Source: Flavobacterium sp. ENC (lineage in GTDB: Bacteria > Bacteroidota > Bacteroidia > Flavobacteriales > Flavobacteriaceae). From it: a stretch of DNA of 64,000 nt. Position numbers and translations under genes: made by a program. The DNA is taken from contig NZ_JAJMOY010000004.1 in NCBI RefSeq assembly GCF_020991415.1, positions 186,001 to 250,000 on the forward strand, written 5' to 3'. Below the pieces are notes generated by a model. That model was not told where the DNA came from, did not search any database, and was given only the letters and a program-made list of their open reading frames with translations. The stretch's first letter is position 1; each line of letters opens with the position of its first letter. This document shows, in pieces, positions 8,329 to 17,220 of this stretch.

Positions 8329-11300
8329 ATGCGTAAACTTTTCTGGTTCTTTTTACTACCAATTGTCCTTTTTTCGACCCTGGTATCGGCGCAAAAATCA
8401 GCTATATATACCTACGATTTAAAGGATTTTGACAAAGCACTGGCTTTATACAATGACAAACAATACGCTTCGGCACAACATATTTTTGAATATGTAAAGA
8501 ATAGCGCCACAACAGAAGAAGTTCAGTCTGATTGTGCGTATTATATCGCCAACTGCGCCATCAGGACCAATCAGGCGAATGCTGATGCACTGATGGAAAA
8601 GTTTGTAACCGACTATCCGACAAGTACAAAACAAAATCAGGCGTATGTAGAAGTGGCTCATTTTTTCTTCGAACAGGGCAATTATCCGAAAGCTTTGCAG
8701 TGGTTTGACAAGGTAGATGAAAGCTATATGAGCAAGTCTGATCTGGATAAATTCAACTTTCAGAAAGGATACAGTTATTTTAATGCTAAAAACAAAAAAG
8801 AAGCAACAACCTATTTCAATAAGGTAGTGAATTCTCCCGAGTTTGGTTCTCAGGCTAAATATTACTTAGGGTTTATGGCATATGAAGGAGACGATTACAA
8901 AGAAGCGACGAAATATTTTGATGAAGTTTCAGGCGAAGAAAAATACAAAGAAAAGCTGTCGTACTATCAGGCCGATATGAATTTCAAATTAGGAAATTTC
9001 CAAAAAGCAATTGATTTGGGCCAAAAGGCAATGGGGAAATCAAATGCCCTTGAGCAATCGGAATTGAATAAAATTATTGGGGAAAGTTATTTCAACTTAA
9101 AACAATACGACAAAGCGATTCCGTTTTTACAGGAATACAAAGGAAGAAAAGGAAAATGGAATAACACCGATTTTTATCAGCTGGGGTATGCTTATTATGA
9201 GCAAAAAAACTACGAAAGTGCGATTTCCCAATTCAATAAAATTATTGAAGGAAAAGATTTCGTAGCCCAAAATGCCTATTATCATTTAGGTCTGAGTTAC
9301 CTGAATACCGGGAAAAAACAAGAGGCATTAAATGCTTTCAAAAACGCTTCCGAAATGGATTTCAACACCCAGATTCAGGAAGACGCCGCTTTAAATTATG
9401 CTAAACTGAGTTATGAAATCGGAAATGCGTACCAAACCGTTCCCGGAATTCTGCTTGATTTCTTAAAAAAATACCCAAACAATTCCAGCAGATCAGAAGT
9501 AGAAAAACTACTGGTGGATTCGTATATCTCTTCAAAAAATTACAAGGAAGCTTTAGTTTTACTGGAGAAAAACCGAACTCCCGAAAATAAATTAGCCTAC
9601 CAGAAAGTCCTTTTTTACAGAGGTGTGGAATTGTACAATGAAGCCAATTATGATGAAGCACTAAAAATGTTCAATAGCGCTGTCAAAGAACAAAAAAATC
9701 CTGACTTTACGGCCAGGGCTACCTTCTGGAAAGCAGAATCGGAATATGTGACCGATGATTTTAAGGCTGCTTTACTGAGTTACAAACAATTTGCGGGACT
9801 GGCTGCGGCAAAAACAACTGACGAATACAAAAACATCAATTACAATATTGCCTACACTTATTTTAAACTGAAAGAATACGATCAGGCCGGTACTTATTTT
9901 CAGGCCCAAATTGATACTTCGAAAGAAGATAAAGTACGTTTAAATGATTCGTACCTGCGTTTAGGAGACTGCCGATTCGTGAGTGCCAAATACGGCCCGG
10001 CCATGGAAGCGTACGCCAAAGCCATGGAAGCAAAAGGCGTTGATGCGGATTATGCGCAATATCAAAAAGCACTTTCCTACGGCTTTATGTCTAAAAATGA
10101 TAAAAAAATCGAAGAACTGAATAATTTCCTGCTGATGTATAAAAAATCATCCTACAGGGACGACGCTTTGTATGAATTAGGAAATACTTACGTTGCCCAG
10201 AAAAAGAATGATTTAGCCATTAAAACATACGATCAGTTGATTTCTGAATACAAAAACGGAGCATTTACTTCAAAATCAATCCTGAAACAGGGTTTGGTGT
10301 ACTACAATACAGATCGTGACAATGAAGCTTTAGTAAAATTTAAAAAAGTTGCTGCCGAGTTTCCAAAAACACCGGAAGCTTTAGAAGCAGTCTCAACTGC
10401 CAGATTAATCTATGTTGATTCCGGAAAAGTAGACGAATATGCCACCTGGGTGCGCACGCTGGATTTTGTCGCGGTGACAGATGCAGAACTCGATAACGAT
10501 ACATACGAAGGAGCTTTTAAACAATACAGTCAGAATAACAGCAAAGTGGCTATTACCGGTTTTACAGGTTACATCAGCAAATTCCCAACCGGAATTCATG
10601 CGTTGGAGGCAAACTATTATTTAGCACAATTGTATTATGCAGAAGGCTCGGAAACGAAATCGGTTGCCAATTACCAATATGTAACCGATCAGCCGAGAAA
10701 TGAATTTACGGAGCAGTCCTTAAACAGACTGGCCCAGATTTTCCTGAAAGCAAAAGATTGTGACAAATCGATTCCGGTATTGGTTCGTTTAGATAATGAA
10801 GCCGATGTTGCCCAGAACCAAAACTTCGCACAGGCCAATCTGATGAAGTGTTACTACGATAAAAAAGATTATACAAATGCAGTAGTCTACGCTGACAAAG
10901 TACTGCAAAATCCAAAAGCAGATGCAAACGTAAAAGCAGATGCACAGATTATCGTAGCCCGTGCCGCAATACAGACCGGTGATGAAGACAAAGCCAAAGC
11001 AGCCTATGCTAAATTGTCAACAACCTCAAAAGGAGAACTGGCCGCAGAAGCGCTGTATTATGATGCCTACTTTAAAACCAAAGAGGGCAAATTTGATGCT
11101 TCCAATGTGGCAGTTCAGAAATTAGCGAAGAGTTATTCTGCTTATAAATATTACGGTGCGAAAAGTCTGGTGCTGATGGCCAGAAATTTCTACGGACTGA
11201 AAGACAGCTATCAGGCCACGTACATTTTAGATAACGTCATCAATAATTTCACCGATTATCCGGATGTAGTCGAAGAAGCGAAAAGAGAACTGAGCGCTAT

Positions 11301-11343
11301 TAAACTGGAAGAGTCTAAAACGAATTCATCGATTACTAAATAA
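8329..11343 (+). CDS. Large tetratricopeptide-repeat periplasmic/outer-membrane-associated protein
   Basis: The protein is 1004 aa. It has a signal peptide (MRKLFWFFLLPIVLFSTLVSAQ, cleavage near residue 21-22), so it is exported. The rest is almost wholly TPR-like helical repeats, with the typical pattern of A/Y-x-YNxG-x-A-x-x-x-F, for example YYLGFMAYEGDDYKEATKYF and YQLGYAYYEQKNYESAISQF, running to about residue 980. There is no membrane span after the signal and no catalytic motif. Such solenoids act as scaffolds for outer-membrane complexes. Two genes downstream a plug-less TonB-type barrel follows, and the two may work together. Codon use matches the neighbours. Confidence 0.8.
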   Translation: MRKLFWFFLLPIVLFSTLVSAQKSAIYTYDLKDFDKALALYNDKQYASAQHIFEYVKNSATTEEVQSDCAYYIANCAIRTNQANADALMEKFVTDYPTSTKQNQAYVEVAHFFFEQGNYPKALQWFDKVDESYMSKSDLDKFNFQKGYSYFNAKNKKEATTYFNKVVNSPEFGSQAKYYLGFMAYEGDDYKEATKYFDEVSGEEKYKEKLSYYQADMNFKLGNFQKAIDLGQKAMGKSNALEQSELNKIIGESYFNLKQYDKAIPFLQEYKGRKGKWNNTDFYQLGYAYYEQKNYESAISQFNKIIEGKDFVAQNAYYHLGLSYLNTGKKQEALNAFKNASEMDFNTQIQEDAALNYAKLSYEIGNAYQTVPGILLDFLKKYPNNSSRSEVEKLLVDSYISSKNYKEALVLLEKNRTPENKLAYQKVLFYRGVELYNEANYDEALKMFNSAVKEQKNPDFTARATFWKAESEYVTDDFKAALLSYKQFAGLAAAKTTDEYKNINYNIAYTYFKLKEYDQAGTYFQAQIDTSKEDKVRLNDSYLRLGDCRFVSAKYGPAMEAYAKAMEAKGVDADYAQYQKALSYGFMSKNDKKIEELNNFLLMYKKSSYRDDALYELGNTYVAQKKNDLAIKTYDQLISEYKNGAFTSKSILKQGLVYYNTDRDNEALVKFKKVAAEFPKTPEALEAVSTARLIYVDSGKVDEYATWVRTLDFVAVTDAELDNDTYEGAFKQYSQNNSKVAITGFTGYISKFPTGIHALEANYYLAQLYYAEGSETKSVANYQYVTDQPRNEFTEQSLNRLAQIFLKAKDCDKSIPVLVRLDNEADVAQNQNFAQANLMKCYYDKKDYTNAVVYADKVLQNPKADANVKADAQIIVARAAIQTGDEDKAKAAYAKLSTTSKGELAAEALYYDAYFKTKEGKFDASNVAVQKLAKSYSAYKYYGAKSLVLMARNFYGLKDSYQATYILDNVINNFTDYPDVVEEAKRELSAIKLEESKTNSSITK

Positions 11344-11444
11344 GAATATAGAAGAAAGAATATAAATCGTAGAAAATAGAGGTAGATGAGGAAAAATCTA
11401 TTTTCTATGTTCTTTTCTCTATACTCTCTTTAAAAAACAGAAAA

Positions 11445-12308
11445 ATGACTTTACCCTTTTATATCATTGATGTTTTTGCTGAAAATAAATATGCCGGGAA
11501 TCAACTGGCGGTTTTTTTAGAAGCAGGAAATCTAAGTTCGGAAGAAATGCAAAGGATCGCCAAAGAAATCAATTTTGCCGAGAGTACTTTTATTACAAAG
11601 CTGGATTTTGAAAATAATAGCGCAGAGATCAGAATTTTTACGCCGGCAAGCGAAATGAAATTTGCAGGGCATCCCATTATCGGAACTTCATGGGTGCTGA
11701 TTCATAAAATATTCAAAAATGAACCTGATGCCATTACACTGAAAGTTCCGATTGGAGAAATTGCAATTCGTAAAACAGAAGATTTAATTTGGTTACAAGC
11801 GGCTCAGCCGGAATTTTTAAATGTTTTCGATAAGGAAGACTTTTTATCCTTCAGTACTTTAAAAAGTGAAGATTTTGAGGATCAGTATCCTATTCAGGAA
11901 GTGACCACCGGAAGTGCTTTTGTGATCGTTCCGCTTAAAGATCAAAAAGCTTTGGAGGCATTGGTTTTAGACAAAGATAAAACGAATGAATGGCTGATGA
12001 AAAATTGCAAAACAAATCACAGAGCCTTATATTTTTATTGCCTGGAAGATTCCAAAATAATAAGCAGAATGCTTTGTGTAGAATACAATCAACTCGTGGA
12101 AGATGCGGCAACAGGAAGTGCTAGTACCTGCCTACAGGCTTTTCTTCTGAAATACCATTCCGCTAAAATAGAGACGATAAACCATCAGGGCGATTTTATA
12201 AACCGACCGTCCCGAATTTATTTTAAAGGAGAATTGACAGAGAACGAGTATACGATACAAATTGGAGGAAAATCTCAATTTATTGCCAAAGGAGATTGGG
12301 AAGCATAA
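11445..12308 (+). CDS. PhzF family phenazine biosynthesis-like isomerase/epimerase
   Basis: The protein is 287 aa, the usual PhzF/YddE length, with a two-lobed diaminopimelate-epimerase-like fold expected. Motifs are FYIIDVFAENKYAGNQLAVF at the N-terminus, EINFAESTFIT with the catalytic Glu (about residue 47), EMKFAGHPIIGTSWVL (about 69-84) and VEDAATGSASTCLQAFLL (about 217-234), the second-lobe glycine-rich signature. Most family members outside phenazine clusters have unknown substrates, and no phenazine genes are nearby. The gap of about 100 bp to the TPR gene leaves co-transcription open. Confidence 0.85.
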   Translation: MTLPFYIIDVFAENKYAGNQLAVFLEAGNLSSEEMQRIAKEINFAESTFITKLDFENNSAEIRIFTPASEMKFAGHPIIGTSWVLIHKIFKNEPDAITLKVPIGEIAIRKTEDLIWLQAAQPEFLNVFDKEDFLSFSTLKSEDFEDQYPIQEVTTGSAFVIVPLKDQKALEALVLDKDKTNEWLMKNCKTNHRALYFYCLEDSKIISRMLCVEYNQLVEDAATGSASTCLQAFLLKYHSAKIETINHQGDFINRPSRIYFKGELTENEYTIQIGGKSQFIAKGDWEA

Positions 12309-12401
12309 TAATTAGAAAATTAGAAAATTTGATAATGTAATAACTAATTGTAAAAAGACATTTTGCATTTCACCAATTAGATTTTACAAAATAAAATAAA
12401 T

Positions 12402-14156
12402 ATGAAAATGAATTTCAATAATAAAACGATCCTTTTGATTTTGCTGTTTGCTGTTCAGCTTTCCTTTTCGCAGACGAAAGAAGAAAGTATCGGGACAGAA
12501 ACGGTAAATGTGGTAAAGCCTTATTCGCCGACAGTCTCAGACGCTTTTAAGGTAAAAGAAACACCTTCGCTTGACGATGCGGGAAACCAGCCCAAAGAAA
12601 CGATTAAATACAGTATTTTGTCTGTTCCGGTGGCTTCCACTTTTACGCCTTCAAAAGGAAAAGCAGAAGGCGTAGAGAAGTCTAAACAGGAACGTTTGTT
12701 TAGCAATTATGCGACTGTAGGAGTAGGGAATTATTCGACTTTAAATGCGGAATTGTTTGTAACACAGGATTTAGGAAATAACGATTACCTTTCCGGAATG
12801 TTCCGCCATCATTCGTCTCAGGGAGGCATAAAAGACGCAGAACTGAATGACGAATTCTATGATACCGCTTTAAATATTGGCTACGGTGCCAACAATCGCG
12901 ATATGTCCTGGGCCATCGATTTAGGATATCAAAATCAGATTTACAACTGGTACGGTTTGCCTGCTGCCTTTGGTTCAGCTTTGCTTCCCGGCGAGCGTTT
13001 GGAGCTGGTTGATAAAATCAATCCGAATCACTCGTACAACACCATTTCCTTAGGTGGGAATATTGATTTTACGGAAGGTGTTTTTAATAAAATAACTACC
13101 CGATTTACCCATTTCTCCGATAGTTTTTCTTCTTCTGAAAACAGGTTTTACCTAAAACCATCGTTTAAAGTAGACGTGATGGACCAGTCTATCAATACCA
13201 ATATTATTGTAGATCACGTAAGCGGAAGTTTCGAAAATAATTATGCGAATGATAATACGGAGCCTTTAAAATACAGCCTGACTAATTTTGGAATTGAGCC
13301 TAGTTTTGTGATTCTTGAAAACGACTGGACATTAGAGTTAGGGGCAGGATTGTTTTACGGTCTGGACTCTGAAAACAGCGGGAATAAATTTTATATTTAT
13401 CCAAAAGTAAATGCTTCTTATAAATTAGTAGGTGACCTGATGATCTTTTATGCCGGAGCAAATGGTAGCCTGAATCAGAATTCCTATGCTGATTTTGTAA
13501 CCGAAAACCCATTTCTTTCTCCAACGCTTAACATGAGGCCTACTAGTAATCAATACACTGTTTTTGCAGGATTGAAAGGGAAACTGGCCAATAATATCAA
13601 TTATAACGTAACAGGTTCTTATCTGAATGAAAAGAATAAAGCATTGTTTAAAAGCAATGATTACACAGAAGACCTTGCGAATGAAAATTACGCCTACGGA
13701 AACTCTTTCGGAGTGGTGTATCAGGACGTAAGAACATTTCGTTTTTATGGGGAACTAAAAGCTGATTTTTCTGAAAATGTTACTTTTGGAATCAACGGAA
13801 CTTTTAACAGCTACAAAAATGACGGTGCTTTAGAAGCCTGGAATTTACCAACAATCAAAGTAAGCTCAAACCTGGATGTCAATATCACCAAACAATGGTA
13901 TGCCGGCCTGAATGTTTTTTATGTGGGAGAACGCAAGGATATGCAGTCGAATTTAGATTTTGCTACAGATCCTGTTATTGTAACTTTAAAAAGCTATTTT
14001 GATGCCAATGCGCATTTAGGATACAAATATAGTGAGCGTCTGACTTTCTTCTTAAAACTGAATAATATCGGAAATCAGGCTTACGAAAAATGGCTGAATT
14101 ATCCCGTACAGGGATTTCAGGTGTTAGGTGGTGCCAATTATAAATTCGATTTTTAA
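12402..14156 (+). CDS. TonB-dependent-receptor-like outer-membrane barrel without a plug
   Basis: The protein is 584 aa with a signal peptide (NKTILLILLFAVQLSFSQ, cleavage near residue 24). The mature protein begins with a short non-barrel stretch (about residues 25-100) containing ETVNVVKPYSPTVSDAF, then alternating amphipathic beta strands to the C-terminal aromatic YKFDF. At under 600 aa and with no plug motifs, it is a barrel without the normal N-terminal plug. The C-terminal part, GYKYSERLTFFLKLNNIGNQ, resembles the last strands of TonB receptors. Its repeated neighbourhood with a large TPR protein suggests an outer-membrane complex rather than a ligand importer; that is inference. Confidence 0.7.
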   Translation: MKMNFNNKTILLILLFAVQLSFSQTKEESIGTETVNVVKPYSPTVSDAFKVKETPSLDDAGNQPKETIKYSILSVPVASTFTPSKGKAEGVEKSKQERLFSNYATVGVGNYSTLNAELFVTQDLGNNDYLSGMFRHHSSQGGIKDAELNDEFYDTALNIGYGANNRDMSWAIDLGYQNQIYNWYGLPAAFGSALLPGERLELVDKINPNHSYNTISLGGNIDFTEGVFNKITTRFTHFSDSFSSSENRFYLKPSFKVDVMDQSINTNIIVDHVSGSFENNYANDNTEPLKYSLTNFGIEPSFVILENDWTLELGAGLFYGLDSENSGNKFYIYPKVNASYKLVGDLMIFYAGANGSLNQNSYADFVTENPFLSPTLNMRPTSNQYTVFAGLKGKLANNINYNVTGSYLNEKNKALFKSNDYTEDLANENYAYGNSFGVVYQDVRTFRFYGELKADFSENVTFGINGTFNSYKNDGALEAWNLPTIKVSSNLDVNITKQWYAGLNVFYVGERKDMQSNLDFATDPVIVTLKSYFDANAHLGYKYSERLTFFLKLNNIGNQAYEKWLNYPVQGFQVLGGANYKFDF

Positions 14157-14166
14157 TTTTTTTTTA

Positions 14167-14350
14167 CCGCAAAGGGCGCTAAGTTTTACGCAGGGTTCGC
14201 TAAGTCTTTAAAGAGATTCAGCGAACTTTGCTTTTAGTTAGCCACGAATGACACGAATTCTCACGAATCGACGCCTTATAAATTAATTGAAGTAGAATAA
14301 TCCTTTTAATCAGTGAAAAAAAATTAGTGCAAATTTGTGTAATTTGTGGC
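14167..14350. repeat. Dispersed palindromic intergenic repeats (two types)
   Basis: Two elements follow the barrel gene. At 14167-14230, ACCGCAAAGGGCGCTAAG and CAGCGAACTTTGC form an imperfect inverted repeat. At 14241-14350, GCCACGAATGACACGAATTC and TTTGTGTAATTTGTGGC face each other over about 110 bp. The second type recurs at 57696-57856 and the first at 60350-60438. The GTG that could start a longer version of the next gene lies inside this repeat (14346), which argues against that start. Confidence 0.7.
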
Positions 14351-14405
14351 CGAAAAAAGAAGAACCTTTGCATCTTTGTACCTTAGAACCTCAGTCCCTA
14401 AAAAA

Positions 14406-14855
14406 ATGGAATTCAAACAAAAAATACATACGCATTATTTACAAATGGTCCAGGACCGGATAGATGTTTTCAGGGACATGATTTCGGCTTTGACTGAAGA
14501 TTCTAAAAACGATGCAAAAGGTTCGGCCGGCGACAAGCATGAAACGGCACTGTCGATGATGCATATCGAGCAGGAAAAACTGACCAATAAACTAAAAGAA
14601 GCAATCGCTCAAAAAGCAATTTTAGATAAGATTGATGCCACCAAAACAGCAGAAAATATTATTTCCGGAAGTCTGGTCAAAGCCAACGGAATTTACCTGT
14701 ACTTAAGCGTTGCCCTTCCCAAAATCACAATCGACGGTATAAATGTGATCGCCCTTTCACCTCAATCCCCTTTAGGTTCGCATTTAATGGGAAATAAAGT
14801 GGGGTTTCAGTTTGAGATTAATAAAACGCATTATACGATCGAGAGTGTTTTATAA
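14406..14855 (+). CDS. Small GreA/GreB C-terminal-like protein
   Basis: The protein is 149 aa from the ATG at 14406. I chose this start because the longer frame from the GTG at 14346 runs through a dispersed repeat. A helical N-terminal half (FKQKIHTHYLQMVQDRIDVF, then SAGDKHETALSMMHIEQEKL) is followed by a beta-rich part with VIALSPQSPLGSHLMGNKVG. The last segment matches the SPxSPLGxxLxGxxxGD signature of the GreA/GreB C-terminal domain. The N-terminal helices resemble a short coiled coil. Relatives are, as far as I recall, often labelled 3-oxoacyl-ACP synthase; nothing here supports that activity. It may bind RNA polymerase, but this is untested. Confidence 0.65.
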   Translation: MEFKQKIHTHYLQMVQDRIDVFRDMISALTEDSKNDAKGSAGDKHETALSMMHIEQEKLTNKLKEAIAQKAILDKIDATKTAENIISGSLVKANGIYLYLSVALPKITIDGINVIALSPQSPLGSHLMGNKVGFQFEINKTHYTIESVL

Positions 14856-15309
14856 AAATCCACGTCATTTATTCTTTTTCAGATAATTAAAAACAGCGGT
14901 AAATCTGCTTAATCTGCCAAATCTGCGTGCCACATCTGCAGCGTAGAAATATGCTTACCTCTAAAATAATAATGTATTTATGAGCGTATCCACACGACAA
15001 GATTTTAGAAATAGCATTTTTTAAAGAATATCTATTCCTTCTATTTGTAATCTTTCATTATATTTAAAACATCATTCGTTATAATTCAATAATTTCTTTA
15101 AAACATTGAGTTTTGTTCTTTGTTTACCTTCAAAATTGAAATTTTCAAGTTTGAAGCTTTATTTGGTGTTAAAATTTTACAATTTATATGTAAAATTCAT
15201 TTTATGGTTTTAAATTATAACCCAAATTTGGTTTTGTGTTTTTCAATTATAACCATTACTGCATCTTTGCCCTATCAAAATAAAATTTAAAAATAAAAAA
15301 TATATAGTT
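14856..15309 (+). other. 454-bp intergenic region upstream of asnB1
   Basis: No ORF of note. About 14890-14945 is a fragment of the dispersed repeat type (AATCTGCTTAATCTGCC). The decamer AATTATAACC occurs at 15213-15222 and 15245-15254, 32 bp apart, and the first lies in a near-palindrome GGTT...AACC. A weak -7-like CATCTTTG is at about 15262-15269. The paired decamers could be an operator for asnB1, but support is thin. Confidence 0.35.
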
Positions 15310-16986
15310 ATGTGTGGAATCGTATGTGCCTTTGATCTAAAACAAAAAGCCGAAACTTTAAGACCTCAAGTATTAGAAATGTCTAAAATCATTCGTCACC
15401 GCGGACCGGACTGGAGCGGAATTTACAGCAATGAAAAAGCCATTCTGTCTCACGAGCGTCTGGCAATTGTAGATCCGGCTTCTGGAAAACAGCCTTTATT
15501 TACAGAAGATAAAAAACTGGTTCTGGCTGCAAACGGTGAAATTTACAACCACAGGGAATTGCGCAAACAATTTGAAGGAAAATATAACTTTCAGACCGAA
15601 AGTGACTGCGAAGTTATTTTAGCTCTTTACCAGGAAAAAGGACCTCATTTTGTGGATGAAATGAACGGAATTTTCGGATTCGCAATCTATGATGTAGAAA
15701 AAGACGAGTATTTTATTGCCCGTGACCATATGGGAATTATTCCGTTGTACATTGGCTGGGATCAGCACGGAACTTTTTATGTAGCTTCTGAATTGAAAGC
15801 TTTAGAAGGATATTGCACCAAAATTCAGTTGTTTCCTCCGGGACATTATATGACCAGTAAAGATGGCGAATTTGTACAATGGTACAAAAGAGACTGGACA
15901 GACTATGATGCCGTAAAAGACAACGAAACAAGCATTCCTGCAATTAAAGAGGCATTGGAAGCGGCAGTACACAGACAATTAATGAGTGATGTTCCTTACG
16001 GAGTTTTACTTTCAGGAGGTTTAGATTCGTCTATTACTTCGGCTGTAGCCAAAAAATTTGCACAAAAACGTATTGAATCAGATGATACCACAGATGCCTG
16101 GTACCCGCAATTGCACTCTTTTTCAGTAGGATTAGATGGTTCTCCTGATTTAGCTGCAGCTCAAATTGTAGCCAAACATATCGGAACTATTCACCATGAA
16201 ATTAAATTCACCATTCAGGAAGGTTTAGATGCGGTTCGTGATGTAATTTATAACCTGGAAACGTATGATGTCACTACAGTTAGGGCTTCAACTCCAATGT
16301 GGCTGATGGCGAGAGTTATCAAGTCAATGGGAATCAAAATGGTACTTTCAGGTGAAGGAGCAGATGAGTTATTCGGAGGATATTTGTATTTCCATAAAGC
16401 GCCAAATGCACGAGAATTCCACGAAGAAAACGTTCGTAAATTAGGCAAACTGCATATGTATGATTGCCTGCGTGCCAATAAAAGTCTGGCAGCCTGGGGA
16501 ATTGAAGGCCGTGTGCCGTTTTTAGACAAAGAATTTATGGATGTTGCCATGCGCATCAACCCGCAGGATAAAATGATCAACAAAGAGCACCCAATGGAAA
16601 AATGGGTAGTTCGTAAAGCATTTGAAGACATGTTGCCGGAAAGTGTTGCCTGGAGACAGAAAGAGCAGTTTTCTGACGGAGTAGGATACAGCTGGATTGA
16701 TACTTTGAAAGAAGTAGTTGGAAAAGAAGTATCAGATGAACAACTGGCCAATGCGAGATTTAAATTTCCATTGCAGACCCCAACTTCAAAAGAAGAATAC
16801 TATTACCGTTCTATTTTTGCAGAACACTTCCCGAGTGATGCAGCCGCTTTGTGTGTGCCTCAGGAAGCAAGTGTGGCCTGCAGTACAAAAATTGCCCTGG
16901 AGTGGGATGAGGCGTTCAAAAACATGAATGACCCTTCCGGAAGAGCAGTAGCCAGCGTACACGATGATGCCTACGCAAAAGCATAA
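15310..16986 (+). CDS. asnB: Asparagine synthetase B, glutamine-hydrolysing
   Basis: The protein is 558 aa and makes asparagine from aspartate, ATP and glutamine. The N-terminal Ntn glutaminase domain is intact: Cys2 follows the initiator Met, and the glutamine-pocket residues equivalent to E. coli AsnB are present, Arg50 in SHERLAIVD, Asn75 in NGEIYN and Asp99 in ESDCEVI. The synthetase domain has the PP-loop SGGLDSS (235-241), VLSGEGADELFGGYLYFHKA and the C-terminal DPSGRAV. Length and motifs match E. coli AsnB closely. It is followed by a clear terminator, and then by a second asnB paralog with its own promoter. Confidence 0.95.
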   Translation: MCGIVCAFDLKQKAETLRPQVLEMSKIIRHRGPDWSGIYSNEKAILSHERLAIVDPASGKQPLFTEDKKLVLAANGEIYNHRELRKQFEGKYNFQTESDCEVILALYQEKGPHFVDEMNGIFGFAIYDVEKDEYFIARDHMGIIPLYIGWDQHGTFYVASELKALEGYCTKIQLFPPGHYMTSKDGEFVQWYKRDWTDYDAVKDNETSIPAIKEALEAAVHRQLMSDVPYGVLLSGGLDSSITSAVAKKFAQKRIESDDTTDAWYPQLHSFSVGLDGSPDLAAAQIVAKHIGTIHHEIKFTIQEGLDAVRDVIYNLETYDVTTVRASTPMWLMARVIKSMGIKMVLSGEGADELFGGYLYFHKAPNAREFHEENVRKLGKLHMYDCLRANKSLAAWGIEGRVPFLDKEFMDVAMRINPQDKMINKEHPMEKWVVRKAFEDMLPESVAWRQKEQFSDGVGYSWIDTLKEVVGKEVSDEQLANARFKFPLQTPTSKEEYYYRSIFAEHFPSDAAALCVPQEASVACSTKIALEWDEAFKNMNDPSGRAVASVHDDAYAKA

Positions 16987-17019
16987 GAATATTTAAATTA
17001 AAAGTTGTTAATATGAAAG

Positions 17020-17047
17020 ACGTTCCCCTCTCGGGAACGTTTTTCTT
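17020..17047 (+). terminator. Rho-independent terminator of asnB1
   Basis: ACGTTCCC (17020-17027) pairs with GGGAACGT (17033-17040) across a 5-nt loop, followed by a T-rich run. It separates the two asparagine synthetase genes transcriptionally. Confidence 0.85.
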
Positions 17048-17091
17048 CGTTAAATGTTAAATTGTATTATTTTAGCTACTTAAAAATAATT

Positions 17092-17125
17092 ATTGGCAAT
17101 TATTTAACTTTCTTTTTTATATTTG
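17092..17125 (+). promoter_or_regulatory. Promoter for the second asparagine synthetase gene
   Basis: TATATTTG (17118-17125) is a perfect -7 box. The nearest -33 candidate is ATTG at 17092-17095, with 22 nt spacing, longer than the usual 19. The start codon is about 95 nt downstream, so the leader would be about 85-90 nt. Confidence 0.5.
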
Positions 17126-17220
17126 ACATTCCCCAAAGAATATCCTGAAAATGAACTTTAAAAATAGTGTGAGATAAAATTTAAGGTTGCTAAAAAAATA
17201 GAAATAAAAAAAAGAATGGT

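Noticed and set aside
14346..14405. Longer start of the GreA-like protein at a GTG
   Set aside because: The GTG and the following codons lie in a dispersed GTGGC-type repeat; the ATG at 14406 gives a normal N-terminus.
16248..16751. 167-codon frame antisense to asnB1
   Set aside because: It lies wholly inside a well-supported gene; no domain is seen.
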